DNA of 64,000 nucleotides from Leptolyngbya iicbica LK (GTDB lineage: Bacteria; Cyanobacteriota; Cyanobacteriia; Phormidesmidales; Phormidesmidaceae): assembly GCF_004212215.1 (NCBI RefSeq), contig NZ_QVFV01000004.1, positions 248,001-312,000 on the forward strand. Direction: 5' to 3'. The notes beneath the pieces are model-generated. The model did not search any database and was not told where the DNA came from. It saw only the letters and a program-made list of their open reading frames with translations. Below, one piece after another: positions 7,500 to 16,590 of this stretch. A program made the position numbers and the translations under genes. Each line of letters begins with the position of its first letter. Position 1 is the first letter of the stretch.

Positions 7500-8243
7500 C
7501 TACGAAAAGGGATAAGGCTTAAAAGGAATCCACTGCCCCCAAAGCCGTTTAAGTGTGCCGTCCACCATTAATGTCGTCATCACCGTATTGAGTGCGTCGA
7601 GTAATTCGCGGTTGCCAGGTAAGACGCCGACGCCAAAAGGATGTTGCGAGGGCATTTCAAAGGCGACGCGCACGCCATTGCCCTGGGCCTCAGCCGCTAA
7701 CAACACAATTGCATCTTCCACGATCGCGTCAATCTGCCCTTTGCGCAGGGCTTGCAGCATCTCGACCCCAACCCGATGCTTGCCCTCAAAGTAAACCGGT
7801 TCAATATCCGGTGGCAGCAACTCTAGCAGGCGCAGACTCACGCTTTCTTGCAGCACCCCTACCCGTTTATGACTCAGGTGTGCTTTGCCTTCAATTTCCG
7901 CGTCTTCGCGCACCAGCACGGCAGTGTCAAAGCGCCCATAAGGCCGGGTGAAATCAGCCCAAGCTCGGCGCTCTTGGGTAATGATTTGGTTAAACCAGAT
8001 GACGTCGTACTCCCCGGAGGCGAGTGCTTCATAAAACTGCTTGAGCGGCAAGTCAAACCAGACGGGAGTAAGGTTGAGGCGATCGCAGACTGCCCGAGCC
8101 AAGGCGGGTTCAAAACCTTGGCGTTCACCATCGCGAATAAAGCTCATCGGGCGGACGGGGATATCACTGGTGATGATCCGCAACTCGCCTGGCGCAACAG
8201 TGGTAAAGTCTGCCAAATTCTGAACGCCGGTCATCTTAGTCAT
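7500..8243 (-). CDS. Family 3 solute-binding-domain protein without signal peptide
   Basis: A 247-residue protein made of one periplasmic-binding-protein type II fold as in amino-acid ABC transporters (SBP family 3). Typical stretches are FEPALARAVCDRLNL, SGEYDVIW, an RRAWADFTRPY segment and KGQIDAIVEDAIVLL. Unlike a normal SBP it has no N-terminal signal sequence or lipobox: the domain starts within about 20 residues of the ATG, which has a GAGAGG ribosome site. No permease or ATPase gene is near. It may be a cytoplasmic ligand sensor, a decayed binding protein, or exported by another route. Confidence 0.8.
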   Translation of the reverse strand: MTKMTGVQNLADFTTVAPGELRIITSDIPVRPMSFIRDGERQGFEPALARAVCDRLNLTPVWFDLPLKQFYEALASGEYDVIWFNQIITQERRAWADFTRPYGRFDTAVLVREDAEIEGKAHLSHKRVGVLQESVSLRLLELLPPDIEPVYFEGKHRVGVEMLQALRKGQIDAIVEDAIVLLAAEAQGNGVRVAFEMPSQHPFGVGVLPGNRELLDALNTVMTTLMVDGTLKRLWGQWIPFKPYPFS

Positions 8244-8716
8244 AATGTTTGCCTCTCACCGTTGAGGGAGAAAAGAGCGATGCACGCCTAAATTCAACCT
8301 TAGTCTAGGAAACCCTAACAGACAGCTTTGACTCTGGGAAGTTGGTCGAGAGCCTGCATTGTCATGAATGCCAGCCTGTTGCCCAACGACTGTCTATGCT
8401 TAATCTGGCATAAGGCCGCCTCAGTGGCAGCGCTTTAAATCACTCGAGCCATCCCTCAAAACACGTTAGCCCCATGCATGGGTGCGTTGACAACTCTTCA
8501 ACCATTCTCAAGTGAGACGACAGTGGCTTCAACCGCGAGGTTACTGAACCCTCAAATGCCGCCCTGAACCTGTCATGCCCCGTGCGCCTTGCTTATCCGT
8601 AAATTCTAAAGTAAAGACCATGACAGGTTCAGGGCGGTCGCTAGATGGCTGCTAAAGTGCGCCATCGGGGGGAGATACCGTCGGGGCTTGTTGTCCGAAA
8701 ATTTTCTGACCGCGAT
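8244..8716. other. Intergenic region, 473 bp
   Basis: No convincing gene. It lies between the start of the SBP3 gene and the end of the M41-like peptidase gene, and so should hold the SBP3 promoter. The main structure is the long inverted repeat at 8559-8637. Confidence 0.7.
8559..8637. repeat. Perfect 19-bp inverted repeat with 41-bp spacer
   Basis: The arms at 8559-8577 (CCGCCCTGAACCTGTCATG) and 8619-8637 are exact reverse complements. The spacer is AT-richer than the arms. A perfect 19-bp stem with a long loop is unlike a terminator and fits a small non-autonomous mobile element remnant or a structured transcript. No target-site duplication is obvious. Confidence 0.7.
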
Positions 8717-9421
8717 TTATACCTCGGCAGTGGATGCCGTTGGCTCAGCGTGGCGTTGTAAAAGGGTTAGGCAGTCATTGACAGGGGTGTCTGCCGACAT
8801 GGCGGCAACGAGGGCTGTATAAGCGTCCTGATGCTTTTCGAGCAGGGTTTTGGCCTGCAGGGCGGCCCACCGCTGACGCATCTGGCCCTCGGGAATGGGA
8901 CGCTGTAGCTGCTGCCAGAGAATCGAGAACTTTTGGCGGTCGTCTTGGCCGCCCTGAGCTTGCCCGTAAACGAGCTGTTCGGCAGCAATGCCCGCCATCC
9001 AGACCGTGCAATAACGGTTGAGGGTCTGAGCTGGCAGTTGCCCCGTTTTCAGGGTGGCTTCTAGGTCGCTGGTGTCAAATTGTACGCCGCCCAGACCAGG
9101 CAGCCCTTTTTTCCAGGCGTCCCAAGCACTCAAGGTGTAATCCGTGACGGGAATGTTCAGCAAATAAGCGATGAGAAAGTGGCCGGCCTCATGATGGATA
9201 ATCCGTTCGCGCTCATCTCCGGACAGGCGATTGAGGCCATTAATCAACAAATTGCCGATGGTGCCGTTAAAGCTGGCTTGGTCGAGAACGGCAATGCCTG
9301 CTAGCAGGGCGATCGCAACCACTGGCACAGCTTGCGGTATTTGCACCAACGGCCCGACGAGCATGCCCATCGTGACGGTAAAGATGGAAATGGCAATCAG
9401 ATTGAGCGTTAATTGACCCAT
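8717..9421 (-). CDS. Membrane M41-like metalloprotease domain lacking the AAA module
   Basis: A 234-residue protein with two membrane helices (about 6-25 and 32-50) followed by a domain with HHEAGHFLIAY; the zinc motif HExxH is H77-E78-x-x-H81. A GGQDD segment near 158-161 could supply the third ligand, as the Asp does in FtsH-type (M41) peptidases. The AAA ATPase of FtsH is absent, so any proteolysis is not coupled to ATP in this chain. Similar ATP-less proteins are annotated in cyanobacteria as Zn-dependent proteases of unknown substrate. It has its own leader and no operon partners. Confidence 0.75.
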   Translation of the reverse strand: MGQLTLNLIAISIFTVTMGMLVGPLVQIPQAVPVVAIALLAGIAVLDQASFNGTIGNLLINGLNRLSGDERERIIHHEAGHFLIAYLLNIPVTDYTLSAWDAWKKGLPGLGGVQFDTSDLEATLKTGQLPAQTLNRYCTVWMAGIAAEQLVYGQAQGGQDDRQKFSILWQQLQRPIPEGQMRQRWAALQAKTLLEKHQDAYTALVAAMSADTPVNDCLTLLQRHAEPTASTAEV

Positions 9422-9662
9422 CGTTAGCAGACTTCCTCAAAATGAGCGATCGCGACCCTCACAGTGCCTGCTCCTATCAACCAGAGTATTTGGATTCGCG
9501 CGATTGAATGGGCAGGGCGTGATGGCGTTTCTTTAGCTTAGGAGGTCATCATCACTGCGTGCAAAAATCCAGCTGCACCCACGTGCTTCAGCCTATTTGC
9601 GGGACGTAACTGTGGCTTAGAGTCCGTATCAGTCACCAGGCAACCAAAAGGCAGCCGGTCGG

Positions 9663-10445
9663 CTAGCGATCGCCGTAAAACATCTCTAGACTTTCAGAAT
9701 TGCCGACAAATCGCCAGTGCCAGGGCTCGTACTGGACTCCCTGGGCGTTGCCTTCGGGAAACGAGAGTTCAAAGCTGTAACGAGGAGCATTGGCTTCGAG
9801 CCATTTAAAGGCCGGTGTGGCTTCAAAATTGACGGCTAAATCCGTTTCAGGCTGATTGGCATCACCAATGTCGATCGCATAACCCGTGTGGTGCTCGCTG
9901 TATCCCGGTGGCGCGCTGACCTCGGCGCGAGTCGAAACAGTTTGCCCCCGCTCCGCCTTAATTTCAAAAAATAAATACTGTTGGTCAGCTACCGTGCGAA
10001 AGCCCGAAATTGGCAGCAGTGAGATGCCTGCGGCCTGAGCGTCGGCCACCATGGCTTCGAAGCTGGCCGCAGCTTCGGGCTGCATCAAAATTTCTGCGTT
10101 CAGCGTCAGCGGCACCAGGGCCGAGAGCTCGGCTTCCTCATAGGCCAGGTGACCCAGCAGCGAGGTTCGAGACGGCGTTGCCTCAGCGCCGACCATCGCA
10201 CTCATCCCAGGCGTAGATGCACTGACCATCATGGGTTCAAAGGGTACGGGCAATGCTGCTTCGGTTTCTTGATAGGTGATCCATGAAACTGCTAGGCCCG
10301 CGATCGCGCTCAATAATCCCACTCCAAACCACATCAGCCACCGCCGCCAGCCTTGCAGTCCGCGGCGGCGGACACTAGCAGCACTACTCCCGTCGCGCTG
10401 GGCTACAGGAATGTCATCGGCTGGGTCATAAAAGTTGGGCTTCAC
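9663..10445 (-). CDS. D-alanyl-D-alanine carboxypeptidase, VanY/M15B family
   Basis: About 260 residues. One membrane helix at about 38-56 anchors the protein, with the C-terminal domain outside. The M15 zinc site is complete: SEHHTGYAID (H185 and D192) and EPWHWRF (E240, H243). The enzyme trims the terminal D-Ala of peptidoglycan peptides. An Ala/Thr-rich linker separates helix and catalytic domain. GTG 10445 is preferred to a TTG four codons upstream, which would lie directly on the only G-rich ribosome site. Other wall enzymes in the window (S13 carboxypeptidase, SH3/PG-binding protein) are separate transcription units. Confidence 0.85.
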   Translation of the reverse strand: MKPNFYDPADDIPVAQRDGSSAASVRRRGLQGWRRWLMWFGVGLLSAIAGLAVSWITYQETEAALPVPFEPMMVSASTPGMSAMVGAEATPSRTSLLGHLAYEEAELSALVPLTLNAEILMQPEAAASFEAMVADAQAAGISLLPISGFRTVADQQYLFFEIKAERGQTVSTRAEVSAPPGYSEHHTGYAIDIGDANQPETDLAVNFEATPAFKWLEANAPRYSFELSFPEGNAQGVQYEPWHWRFVGNSESLEMFYGDR

Positions 10446-10951
10446 GATTGGTCTCAACCCCTACAGCAGTACTAAAACCGGTTAACTAATTGAACAAAAT
10501 GCATCCTGATAGTGGTGGATGTCAGATCGCACCCGCAGGACAAGTGTTCGTCTTCTTTCTATATGGTGGTCAATGGAGCATACACCGTTGGACTAAAACT
10601 GGGATGCCCTCGGGGGCATTCGCCAACATCGCTAAAACGAATGCAACATACCCAGTAAGTACCTACTCAACAGATTCTCTCCGCGCCCTCAGTGAGCAAT
10701 TATGCAGGCTATTGTAAAACTCGTAAATCATCTGACACGACAATCCTCCGAGTATCCCCCCATAAAATTAGGCCCCCTTGGCTAGGTCATCTGTGCAGTT
10801 GTCGATTCCAGAACCGTAATCTATCTGAATTTTGCGAAATCCGGGGAAATAGCCCCGGATACTGGGCTTTACAGTAAGCTCATAGAGTAGCACTGGTGCC
10901 ATTGTGGATTTTCTGCCAACAACTCACCTGTGGGCAGCAAATAAAGCTGAC
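10446..10951. other. Intergenic region between divergent wall-related genes, about 500 bp
   Basis: It separates the VanY-type gene (left) and the SH3/peptidoglycan-binding gene (right), so both promoters should be here. Only short unconvincing open frames are present. An in-frame GTG at 10904 could lengthen the right-hand gene by 16 codons. Confidence 0.6.
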
Positions 10952-12481
10952 ATGGCTGCGACCTCTTCTCGTCGCACCCGGTTTCGTATTGCGCAGCTAA
11001 GTCGGCAGTCGAGTGTGGCGTTGGTGGGCGCGATCGCCCTTATTCTAGTCAGCCCCACGATTGAAGCCAAGATTTTTCCACCGGCTGGGGTGGCTTACAT
11101 TGCGCCACCGCCCGGTTACAACCTCAATATTCGCAGCGGGCCGGGGACCCACTACCCAGCGGTCAATACCCTGCGTCGGGGTACCCCGATCACGATTACC
11201 GGGCATTATGAGCACGGCTGGGCACAGCTGACCGATCGCAGTTGGGTGGCGGGCAATCTGATCGACTCGCGACAGCCCGTAGGTGGGGGCGGTGGCCAGC
11301 AACAAGGTGTGCCCTCGGTGGCTTATATCGTTGGTCCCAATAACGTCAACATCCGCACTGGCCCCGGTATTCAGTATCCCGTTGTGATTACGTTGCCCCC
11401 TGGTGCCCAAATTCAAATCACTGGCTTTTTTGAGCATGGTTGGGCCCAACTCGACGACCGGAGTTGGGTGGCTAGCAACCTGATCCGCATCGGTGCGCCC
11501 ATTGTGGATGATGGCGTTCTGCGGTTAGGCAGTCGCAGCCCGCGAGTAGTGCAAGTCGAAATTCGTCTGCAAGAGCTGCGATATGTTACGCCGGAATTTA
11601 TTCCCGATGATTATTTCGGCTCAGATACTGAGCAGGCAGTGAGAAACTTCCAACTGTGGAATGGCTTGCCGCAAACGGGAGCCGTTGATCAGGCGACGAA
11701 CGATCGCCTCTTTAGTGCCAACGCTACGGCTAACCCCTATCAGCCAGCCCCAACGTACAGAGAATTACGTCTCGGGATGCGCTCTCCTGATGTGCGGCGC
11801 TTAGAAATTCGCTTGCAAGACCTCAACTATTTTCGCGGTCTCATTCCCGATGATCTGTTTGATCAAAATACTGAGGAAGCGGTGCGTAATTTCCAGCGGC
11901 GCAACGGCCTACCAGTCAATGGGGTGGCGACGGTGCAGATGCAGGAAGTCTTGTTTAGTGAGAGTGCCATTCGCAATGACGATCCGCCGGTAGAACCGCC
12001 CACTGAGCCGCCCGCCGAACGACCTACCTTCCGTTTGGGCGATCGCGATCCTGAAATTCGCAATCTAGAAATTCGGCTACAAGATTTGAACTATCTGCGT
12101 GGCGTGGTGGCGGATACCCTCTTCGGCCCGGAAACTGAAACCGCGTTCCGCAATTTTCAACAGCGCAATGGTTTGCCGGTGAATGGCGTCGCTGATCCGC
12201 GTACGCAAGACGTGCTCTATAGTGACGCGGCCATTCCGAATGACGACGATGGCACTGACCCGACCAATCCCCCTAATCCTCCTGAGCCGGGTGAAGGGCA
12301 GGCCACGGTCAGAACCCGTGATGGTAGTGATGCGATCGCCTTCACTGGCCCCGGTCTTGAATTCGATCTAGCTGGATTCGTCCCAGATGGCACCATCGTC
12401 ACCTTGACTGGCACGGTCGAAAATAACTGGCATGAATTGAGTGATGGAAATTGGCTTGAAAGCTCTTTCCTCGTTTTTTAG
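10952..12481 (+). CDS. Secreted SH3b and peptidoglycan-binding repeat protein
   Basis: About 509 residues. An N-terminal signal-like helix (around 18-36) precedes two bacterial SH3 repeats (each ending in DRSWVA-NLI), then three peptidoglycan_binding_1 repeats recognisable by LGxRSPxVRxLEIRLQ and TExAVRNFQxRNGLPxxG, and a last SH3-like domain. Pro-rich linkers (PPVEPPTEPPAERP and DPTNPPNPPEPGEG) join the blocks. No catalytic domain is visible, so it should bind cell wall rather than cut it. The three peptidoglycan-binding repeats are closely similar at DNA level, suggesting internal duplication. ATG 10952 is chosen; GTG 10904 is possible. Confidence 0.85.
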   Translation: MAATSSRRTRFRIAQLSRQSSVALVGAIALILVSPTIEAKIFPPAGVAYIAPPPGYNLNIRSGPGTHYPAVNTLRRGTPITITGHYEHGWAQLTDRSWVAGNLIDSRQPVGGGGGQQQGVPSVAYIVGPNNVNIRTGPGIQYPVVITLPPGAQIQITGFFEHGWAQLDDRSWVASNLIRIGAPIVDDGVLRLGSRSPRVVQVEIRLQELRYVTPEFIPDDYFGSDTEQAVRNFQLWNGLPQTGAVDQATNDRLFSANATANPYQPAPTYRELRLGMRSPDVRRLEIRLQDLNYFRGLIPDDLFDQNTEEAVRNFQRRNGLPVNGVATVQMQEVLFSESAIRNDDPPVEPPTEPPAERPTFRLGDRDPEIRNLEIRLQDLNYLRGVVADTLFGPETETAFRNFQQRNGLPVNGVADPRTQDVLYSDAAIPNDDDGTDPTNPPNPPEPGEGQATVRTRDGSDAIAFTGPGLEFDLAGFVPDGTIVTLTGTVENNWHELSDGNWLESSFLVF

Positions 12482-12503
12482 CGATCAGAACAATCGGCTT
12501 TCA

Positions 12504-12564
12504 GGGGACTGTTCCCTATCGGCATAACCGATAACATCAGGCACCATTCGAGGGAACCGTCCCC
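12504..12564. repeat. Nested inverted repeat 3' of the SH3 protein gene
   Basis: Outer arms GGGGACTGTTCCCT (12504-12517) and AGGGAACCGTCCCC (12551-12564) pair with one mismatch; inside is a second hairpin, TATCGG-CATAA-CCGATA. It begins 22 bp after the stop codon and may end transcription, but has no T run. The outer arms resemble the palindrome at 6498-6531. Confidence 0.65.
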
Positions 12565-12821
12565 CAGTTGCTGGCGAATACCGCGCATGTTTTCCACGCT
12601 TAAAAGGTTGTGCGATCGCGACCACTGCAACGATTTCTAGGGAATGCGATCGCGTCAGGGGCGACTGGTATGTGCAGTGCTTTCCCGCTGCTCCGAGGAC
12701 AGTGACCACTCCCATCCTGATACGGACGCATTGAGCGGGTTTCTCTATTTTGGCCAGCTCAAATGACCGGCAGAATTCGCTAATGTGGTCAGAGAATGAC
12801 GCAGCGACAGGTAGGGAAATG

Positions 12822-13643
12822 GATAAGTTAGCAGCCTTGCAGGCCCTCTTTGCGGAGATGGATAGTGCCCTGGTAGCGTACTCGGGGGGCATCGATAGCA
12901 CGCTCGTGGCGAAAGTGGCCTTTGATGTGTTGGGCGATCGCGCCCTGGCCGTGACCGCCGATTCGCCCTCGTTGATGCCCGAAGATTTGGAAGATGCCAA
13001 GGTGCAGGCGGCAGAAATCGGCATCACCTATGAAATCGTGAACACCCACGAAATGGATAACCCAAACTACACCAGCAATCCGGCCAATCGCTGCTACTTC
13101 TGCAAGAGTGAGTTGCACGATACCCTCAAGCCCCTAGCGCTAGAGCGCGGCTATCCCTACGTGGTGGATGGGGTTAACGCCGACGACCTGAGCGACTATC
13201 GCCCGGGGATTCAAGCTGCTAAAGAGCGAGGAGCGCGATCGCCCTTAGCCGAGGTCGGCATTAGCAAGCTCGAAGTGCGAGAAATTTCGCGATCGCTGGA
13301 TCTGCCCTGGTGGGATAAGCCTTCGCAACCCTGTCTCAGCTCGCGCTTTCCCTACGGCGAAGCCATCACGCCCGAAAAACTCCAGCGGGTTGCGCGAGGT
13401 GAGCGCTATCTGCGGCAACTGGGTTTGCGTAATCTGCGAGTGCGATCGGCCGGTGACACCGCCCGCATTGAACTGCCGCCCAACGATATTCAAGCGTTTG
13501 TTGCGGCGACCGATTTACCCACACTAGTGGCCGCATTCCAAGACTACGGCTTTACCTACGTCACCTTAGATTTAGAGGGCTATCGCAGCGGCAAGCTCAA
13601 TCAGGAACTCACCCAACAGCCGCCCTTAGTCGAGTCGCGATAA
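12822..13643 (+). CDS. larE: LarE-type ATP-dependent sacrificial sulfur transferase
   Basis: About 273 residues. The PP-loop SGGIDST (22-28) binds ATP as in N-type pyrophosphatases. LarE proteins add sulfur to pyridinium-3,5-biscarboxylic acid mononucleotide while making the nickel-pincer cofactor of lactate racemase. This protein has C92 and C95 in RCYFCKSE and C172 in PCLSSR. Single-Cys LarE enzymes sacrifice the residue equivalent to C172; three-Cys enzymes hold a [4Fe-4S] cluster, and this pattern points to the cluster type. ATG 12822 follows AGGTAGGGAA; an upstream in-frame ATG (12750) would add 24 residues of poor quality. larB and larC are not in the window. Confidence 0.88.
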   Translation, partial: DKLAALQALFAEMDSALVAYSGGIDSTLVAKVAFDVLGDRALAVTADSPSLMPEDLEDAKVQAAEIGITYEIVNTHEMDNPNYTSNPANRCYFCKSELHDTLKPLALERGYPYVVDGVNADDLSDYRPGIQAAKERGARSPLAEVGISKLEVREISRSLDLPWWDKPSQPCLSSRFPYGEAITPEKLQRVARGERYLRQLGLRNLRVRSAGDTARIELPPNDIQAFVAATDLPTLVAAFQDYGFTYVTLDLEGYRSGKLNQELTQQPPLVESR

Positions 13644-14183
13644 CAGTCTTCTAAAGACTGCGGCCTGGTCGAACAATGACATAAATCTCTTCAGAGGTCA
13701 CGCCCAAAACTGTGCGCCACCCCGCAGTCCCCGGTGGCACTATCGCAGAACTTCGTTGAGGCGTCTGAACCCGAGGTTATTCATCCCCTTCGCCGTCGCA
13801 GGGTATGGTTTTGCCTGCCCTGAACGCGGCTTCGAACCGTGAGATCACAGACACCGTAGACCTTCGGAAAATACGGCTTAGATGGAAGCGGTGTAGCAGC
13901 ATTCTCAGGGTGAATTCTGAGCATATTAATGACGAATCAAAACCCAAATCAGTGATTTTCTCTAGAAGTACACTGATATTTCTCTAAATCATCTAATGAC
14001 TCAGAAAAAGCCTCGAAAAATTATTGCCAAATAAAAATAGTTTCTCTCGACTTTTGAAGAACTGAAGGAAATATTTTGGGATTTTAAAGAGACGCTGAAG
14101 TGCTTAAAGTAGCGCATAACTACTGAATTCTTGCCACTTGTGCTCTGGGTATTGTAGGTACATAGACACATGTGAGTTCCATC
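13644..14183. other. Intergenic region with AT-rich leader, 540 bp
   Basis: The second half (about 13900-14160) is clearly AT-richer than neighbouring DNA and probably contains the promoter and leader of the PEP-CTERM gene. The first half has no recognisable element. A 60-codon open frame at 13805-13987 has no ribosome site and looks like chance. Confidence 0.6.
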
Positions 14184-14927
14184 ATGAAAATCGGTATTGT
14201 TAAACCTTTTGCTGTAGCCGCTACGTTAGTCATTTCAGGCCTCATGGCCGCCGAGGCACAAGCTTTCTCGTTTACTCAAACTGAAGCGACTAATTTAGAA
14301 GTCCAGAACAAGGCACTCTTCGATTTCTTTAAGTCGCATGTCAACACGGAAAGAGCAGCACTGAGTGCTTCAGAGTTGAAGCCTCTAGATGCTACAGGGC
14401 TCCTATTCGACACGAGTGAAACCGTCGAAGTCTATTTCATGTATGAAGGTGCTGGCTATAAAAACGAAGTATTGTTTACAGCCGATAATCAGGCTCCCAA
14501 AACACTAATTGCTAATGCTTCATTGCAGGGCTCTGGTGGGACTCTCAAATCAGGAGATGGCTGGATTCTGAGTGACTTTAGCGGACTTCCTGGTATCGCC
14601 CAATTTGAGTTCTTGATTCGGTCTAACGGTTACAACAAACCCAATAATACGCTGCTCTATACGGATGCCAGCAAAAACTCGGACGGCTTAGAGCATGTCA
14701 CCGCGTTTGGCTACACCGATGAAAAGACAGGCGAATACTACACTTTCATCGGCTTTGAAGATATTGTCGGGGGCGGCGATCTCGACTACAACGACGTTGT
14801 GTTGGTCGCCAAAGGCTTCACCAATCCTGATGCGCCGGTGGATGTGCCGGAGCCGATTTCTGGCTTGGCGGTGTTGGCAGTGGGTGCTGTAGCCGTTGGT
14901 GGGGCTTTGAAGAAAAAGATGGCGTAA
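14184..14927 (+). CDS. PEP-CTERM sorted exported protein with DUF4114-like domain
   Basis: About 247 residues. An N-terminal signal peptide ends after AEAQA (about residue 27). The C-terminus VPEP-ISGLAVLAVGAVAVGGALKKK is a PEP-CTERM signal: PEP motif, membrane helix, basic tail; such proteins are processed by exosortase at the cell surface. The region FIGFEDIVGGGDLDYNDVV is the acidic signature of DUF4114 domains, possibly calcium-binding. An in-frame GTG at 14172 is the alternative start; neither has a clear ribosome site. It is monocistronic with a strong terminator 40 bp downstream. Confidence 0.85.
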   Translation: MKIGIVKPFAVAATLVISGLMAAEAQAFSFTQTEATNLEVQNKALFDFFKSHVNTERAALSASELKPLDATGLLFDTSETVEVYFMYEGAGYKNEVLFTADNQAPKTLIANASLQGSGGTLKSGDGWILSDFSGLPGIAQFEFLIRSNGYNKPNNTLLYTDASKNSDGLEHVTAFGYTDEKTGEYYTFIGFEDIVGGGDLDYNDVVLVAKGFTNPDAPVDVPEPISGLAVLAVGAVAVGGALKKKMA

Positions 14928-14965
14928 CGGTTTGTTGACCTCGGTACTGAGAATAGGATGACGGA

Positions 14966-15000
14966 AATCCCTCTGGTTTGATGATCAGAGGGATTTTTTT
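14966..15000 (+). terminator. Rho-independent terminator of the PEP-CTERM gene
   Basis: Stem AATCCCTCTG / CAGAGGGATT (10 bp, perfect) with a 10-base loop, followed directly by TTTTT. It begins 39 bp after the stop codon. Confidence 0.9.
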
Positions 15001-15120
15001 GCGGTCGCTATCACGACCAGCGGCTACTAGAGAGTATTCATTTAACTAATGCCATCACTCCAGCAACGCCACTATTGATAATGTCCGCTAGGATAGTTGC
15101 CGATATGAGATGTGTTGATC

Positions 15121-16461
15121 ATGCTGCATCACGCTCTGGTCGCCTTGAGTTTGCTGTCATTGCTGGGTGAGCAACCTGCTCCGGTCACGGCTCTAGAGCC
15201 GATGCCCTGGCCTGAAATGGCCACCATTGCAGGTTGGGAGTCGCCGTGGGTCTTGAAGATGAATGCCCCCGATCCGCAGGCGAAGGAAATCGTGCGGAGC
15301 TATCTGACAAATTTAGCGGAACTTGGGTTTGCGCCGGAGGACCAGGGCCTCTGGGTGCAAACAGGCGCGACCGCGATCGCCGTTAATCAACCTTATCGAC
15401 CGTCGCCTGCAGCCTCTCTGACGAAAATGGCGACCACCCTAGCGGCGTTAGAAACTTGGTCGGTCAATCATCGGTTTGAAACGCGCATCGGCCATACTGG
15501 AACCCTGGAAAATGGGGTGATTAACGGTGATCTAGTCATTGAGTGGACGGGGGATCCCTATTTTGTGTGGGAGGAGGCGATCGCCCTGGCGAACACGCTG
15601 AACCAACAGGGCATTCAGCAGGTAACGGGCAATCTTGTGGTTTTAGGCGAGTTTTCGATGAATTTCGAGCCTGATTCTTACCGCTCTGGGGAGCTTTTCA
15701 TCCAAGCTGCCGATGTCAATCTTTGGTCGGACGAGGTCTACTACGTTCACAACACGATGCCGCCCGAGACCCCTGCACCCACCTTGGCGATCGCGGGTGA
15801 GATTATTGTGCAACCTCTCGCCACCAATCCTTTACAGCTAACTTGGTTGGTGCAGCATCAGTCTTTGCCGTTGGTGCCGCTACTCAAAGCCATGAATATT
15901 TACAGCAATAATGCCATGGCTGACCAGTTTGCGCGGGCCTTGGGAGGCGCCAACACCGTGGCGGCCAAAGCGGCTGATCGCACGGGCGTGCCGGTCTCAG
16001 AAATTCGTTTGATCAACGGTTCGGGTTTAGGGATAGAAAATCAGCTTTCGCCCCGGGCTGTAGTGGCGATTCTGTTGGGTATTCAGCGCGAATTGCGTGC
16101 CCATGATCTTTCAGTTTCGGATGTGATGCCGGTCTTTGGTCAAGATGAAGGCACCCTGATTTATCGAGAATTGCCGCAGCAAGCCGCCTTGAAGACCGGG
16201 ACGTTGAATACGGTGAGTTCGTTGGCGGGCTATTTTCCGACCCGCGATCGCGGTCCGGTATGGTTTTCCATCCACAACTGGGGTGGTGATTTAGACCTTT
16301 TCCGGGCGCAGCAAGATGCGCTATTACTGGCACTGCAACAGCATTGGGGGGCTGCCCCATCACCTACTACCTTTGTGCCCAAAGTCATCATGGACCAACC
16401 GCCTTATGTATTAGGCGATCCGAGCCGAAACTTGGTCGTGAGCGGTGACGCTAGCTCCTGA
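15121..16461 (+). CDS. D-Ala-D-Ala carboxypeptidase/endopeptidase, S13 (PBP4-like)
   Basis: About 446 residues with a signal-like N-terminus. All three serine-penicillin-binding motifs are present: SLTK (S99-K102), SNN (262-264) and KTG (358-360). S13 enzymes cut the terminal D-Ala or cross-links of peptidoglycan in the periplasm. The insert between SxxK and SxN is as in other PBP4-type proteins, though total length is on the short side. A GTG at 15112 is also in frame. It precedes glyQ by about 130 bp on the same strand, possibly by chance. Confidence 0.88.
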   Translation: MLHHALVALSLLSLLGEQPAPVTALEPMPWPEMATIAGWESPWVLKMNAPDPQAKEIVRSYLTNLAELGFAPEDQGLWVQTGATAIAVNQPYRPSPAASLTKMATTLAALETWSVNHRFETRIGHTGTLENGVINGDLVIEWTGDPYFVWEEAIALANTLNQQGIQQVTGNLVVLGEFSMNFEPDSYRSGELFIQAADVNLWSDEVYYVHNTMPPETPAPTLAIAGEIIVQPLATNPLQLTWLVQHQSLPLVPLLKAMNIYSNNAMADQFARALGGANTVAAKAADRTGVPVSEIRLINGSGLGIENQLSPRAVVAILLGIQRELRAHDLSVSDVMPVFGQDEGTLIYRELPQQAALKTGTLNTVSSLAGYFPTRDRGPVWFSIHNWGGDLDLFRAQQDALLLALQQHWGAAPSPTTFVPKVIMDQPPYVLGDPSRNLVVSGDASS

Positions 16462-16590
16462 TGGTCACGACTCCTGCCTGGACTCTTGAGCTGTGTTGCC
16501 CAGAGTGGGAGATTCTCGGCTGGAATCTGTGGACTTTCTACCTTAGAGTCATAGATGGAGATTTGCGGTCACGCCTGGGGAGAGAGCGAC

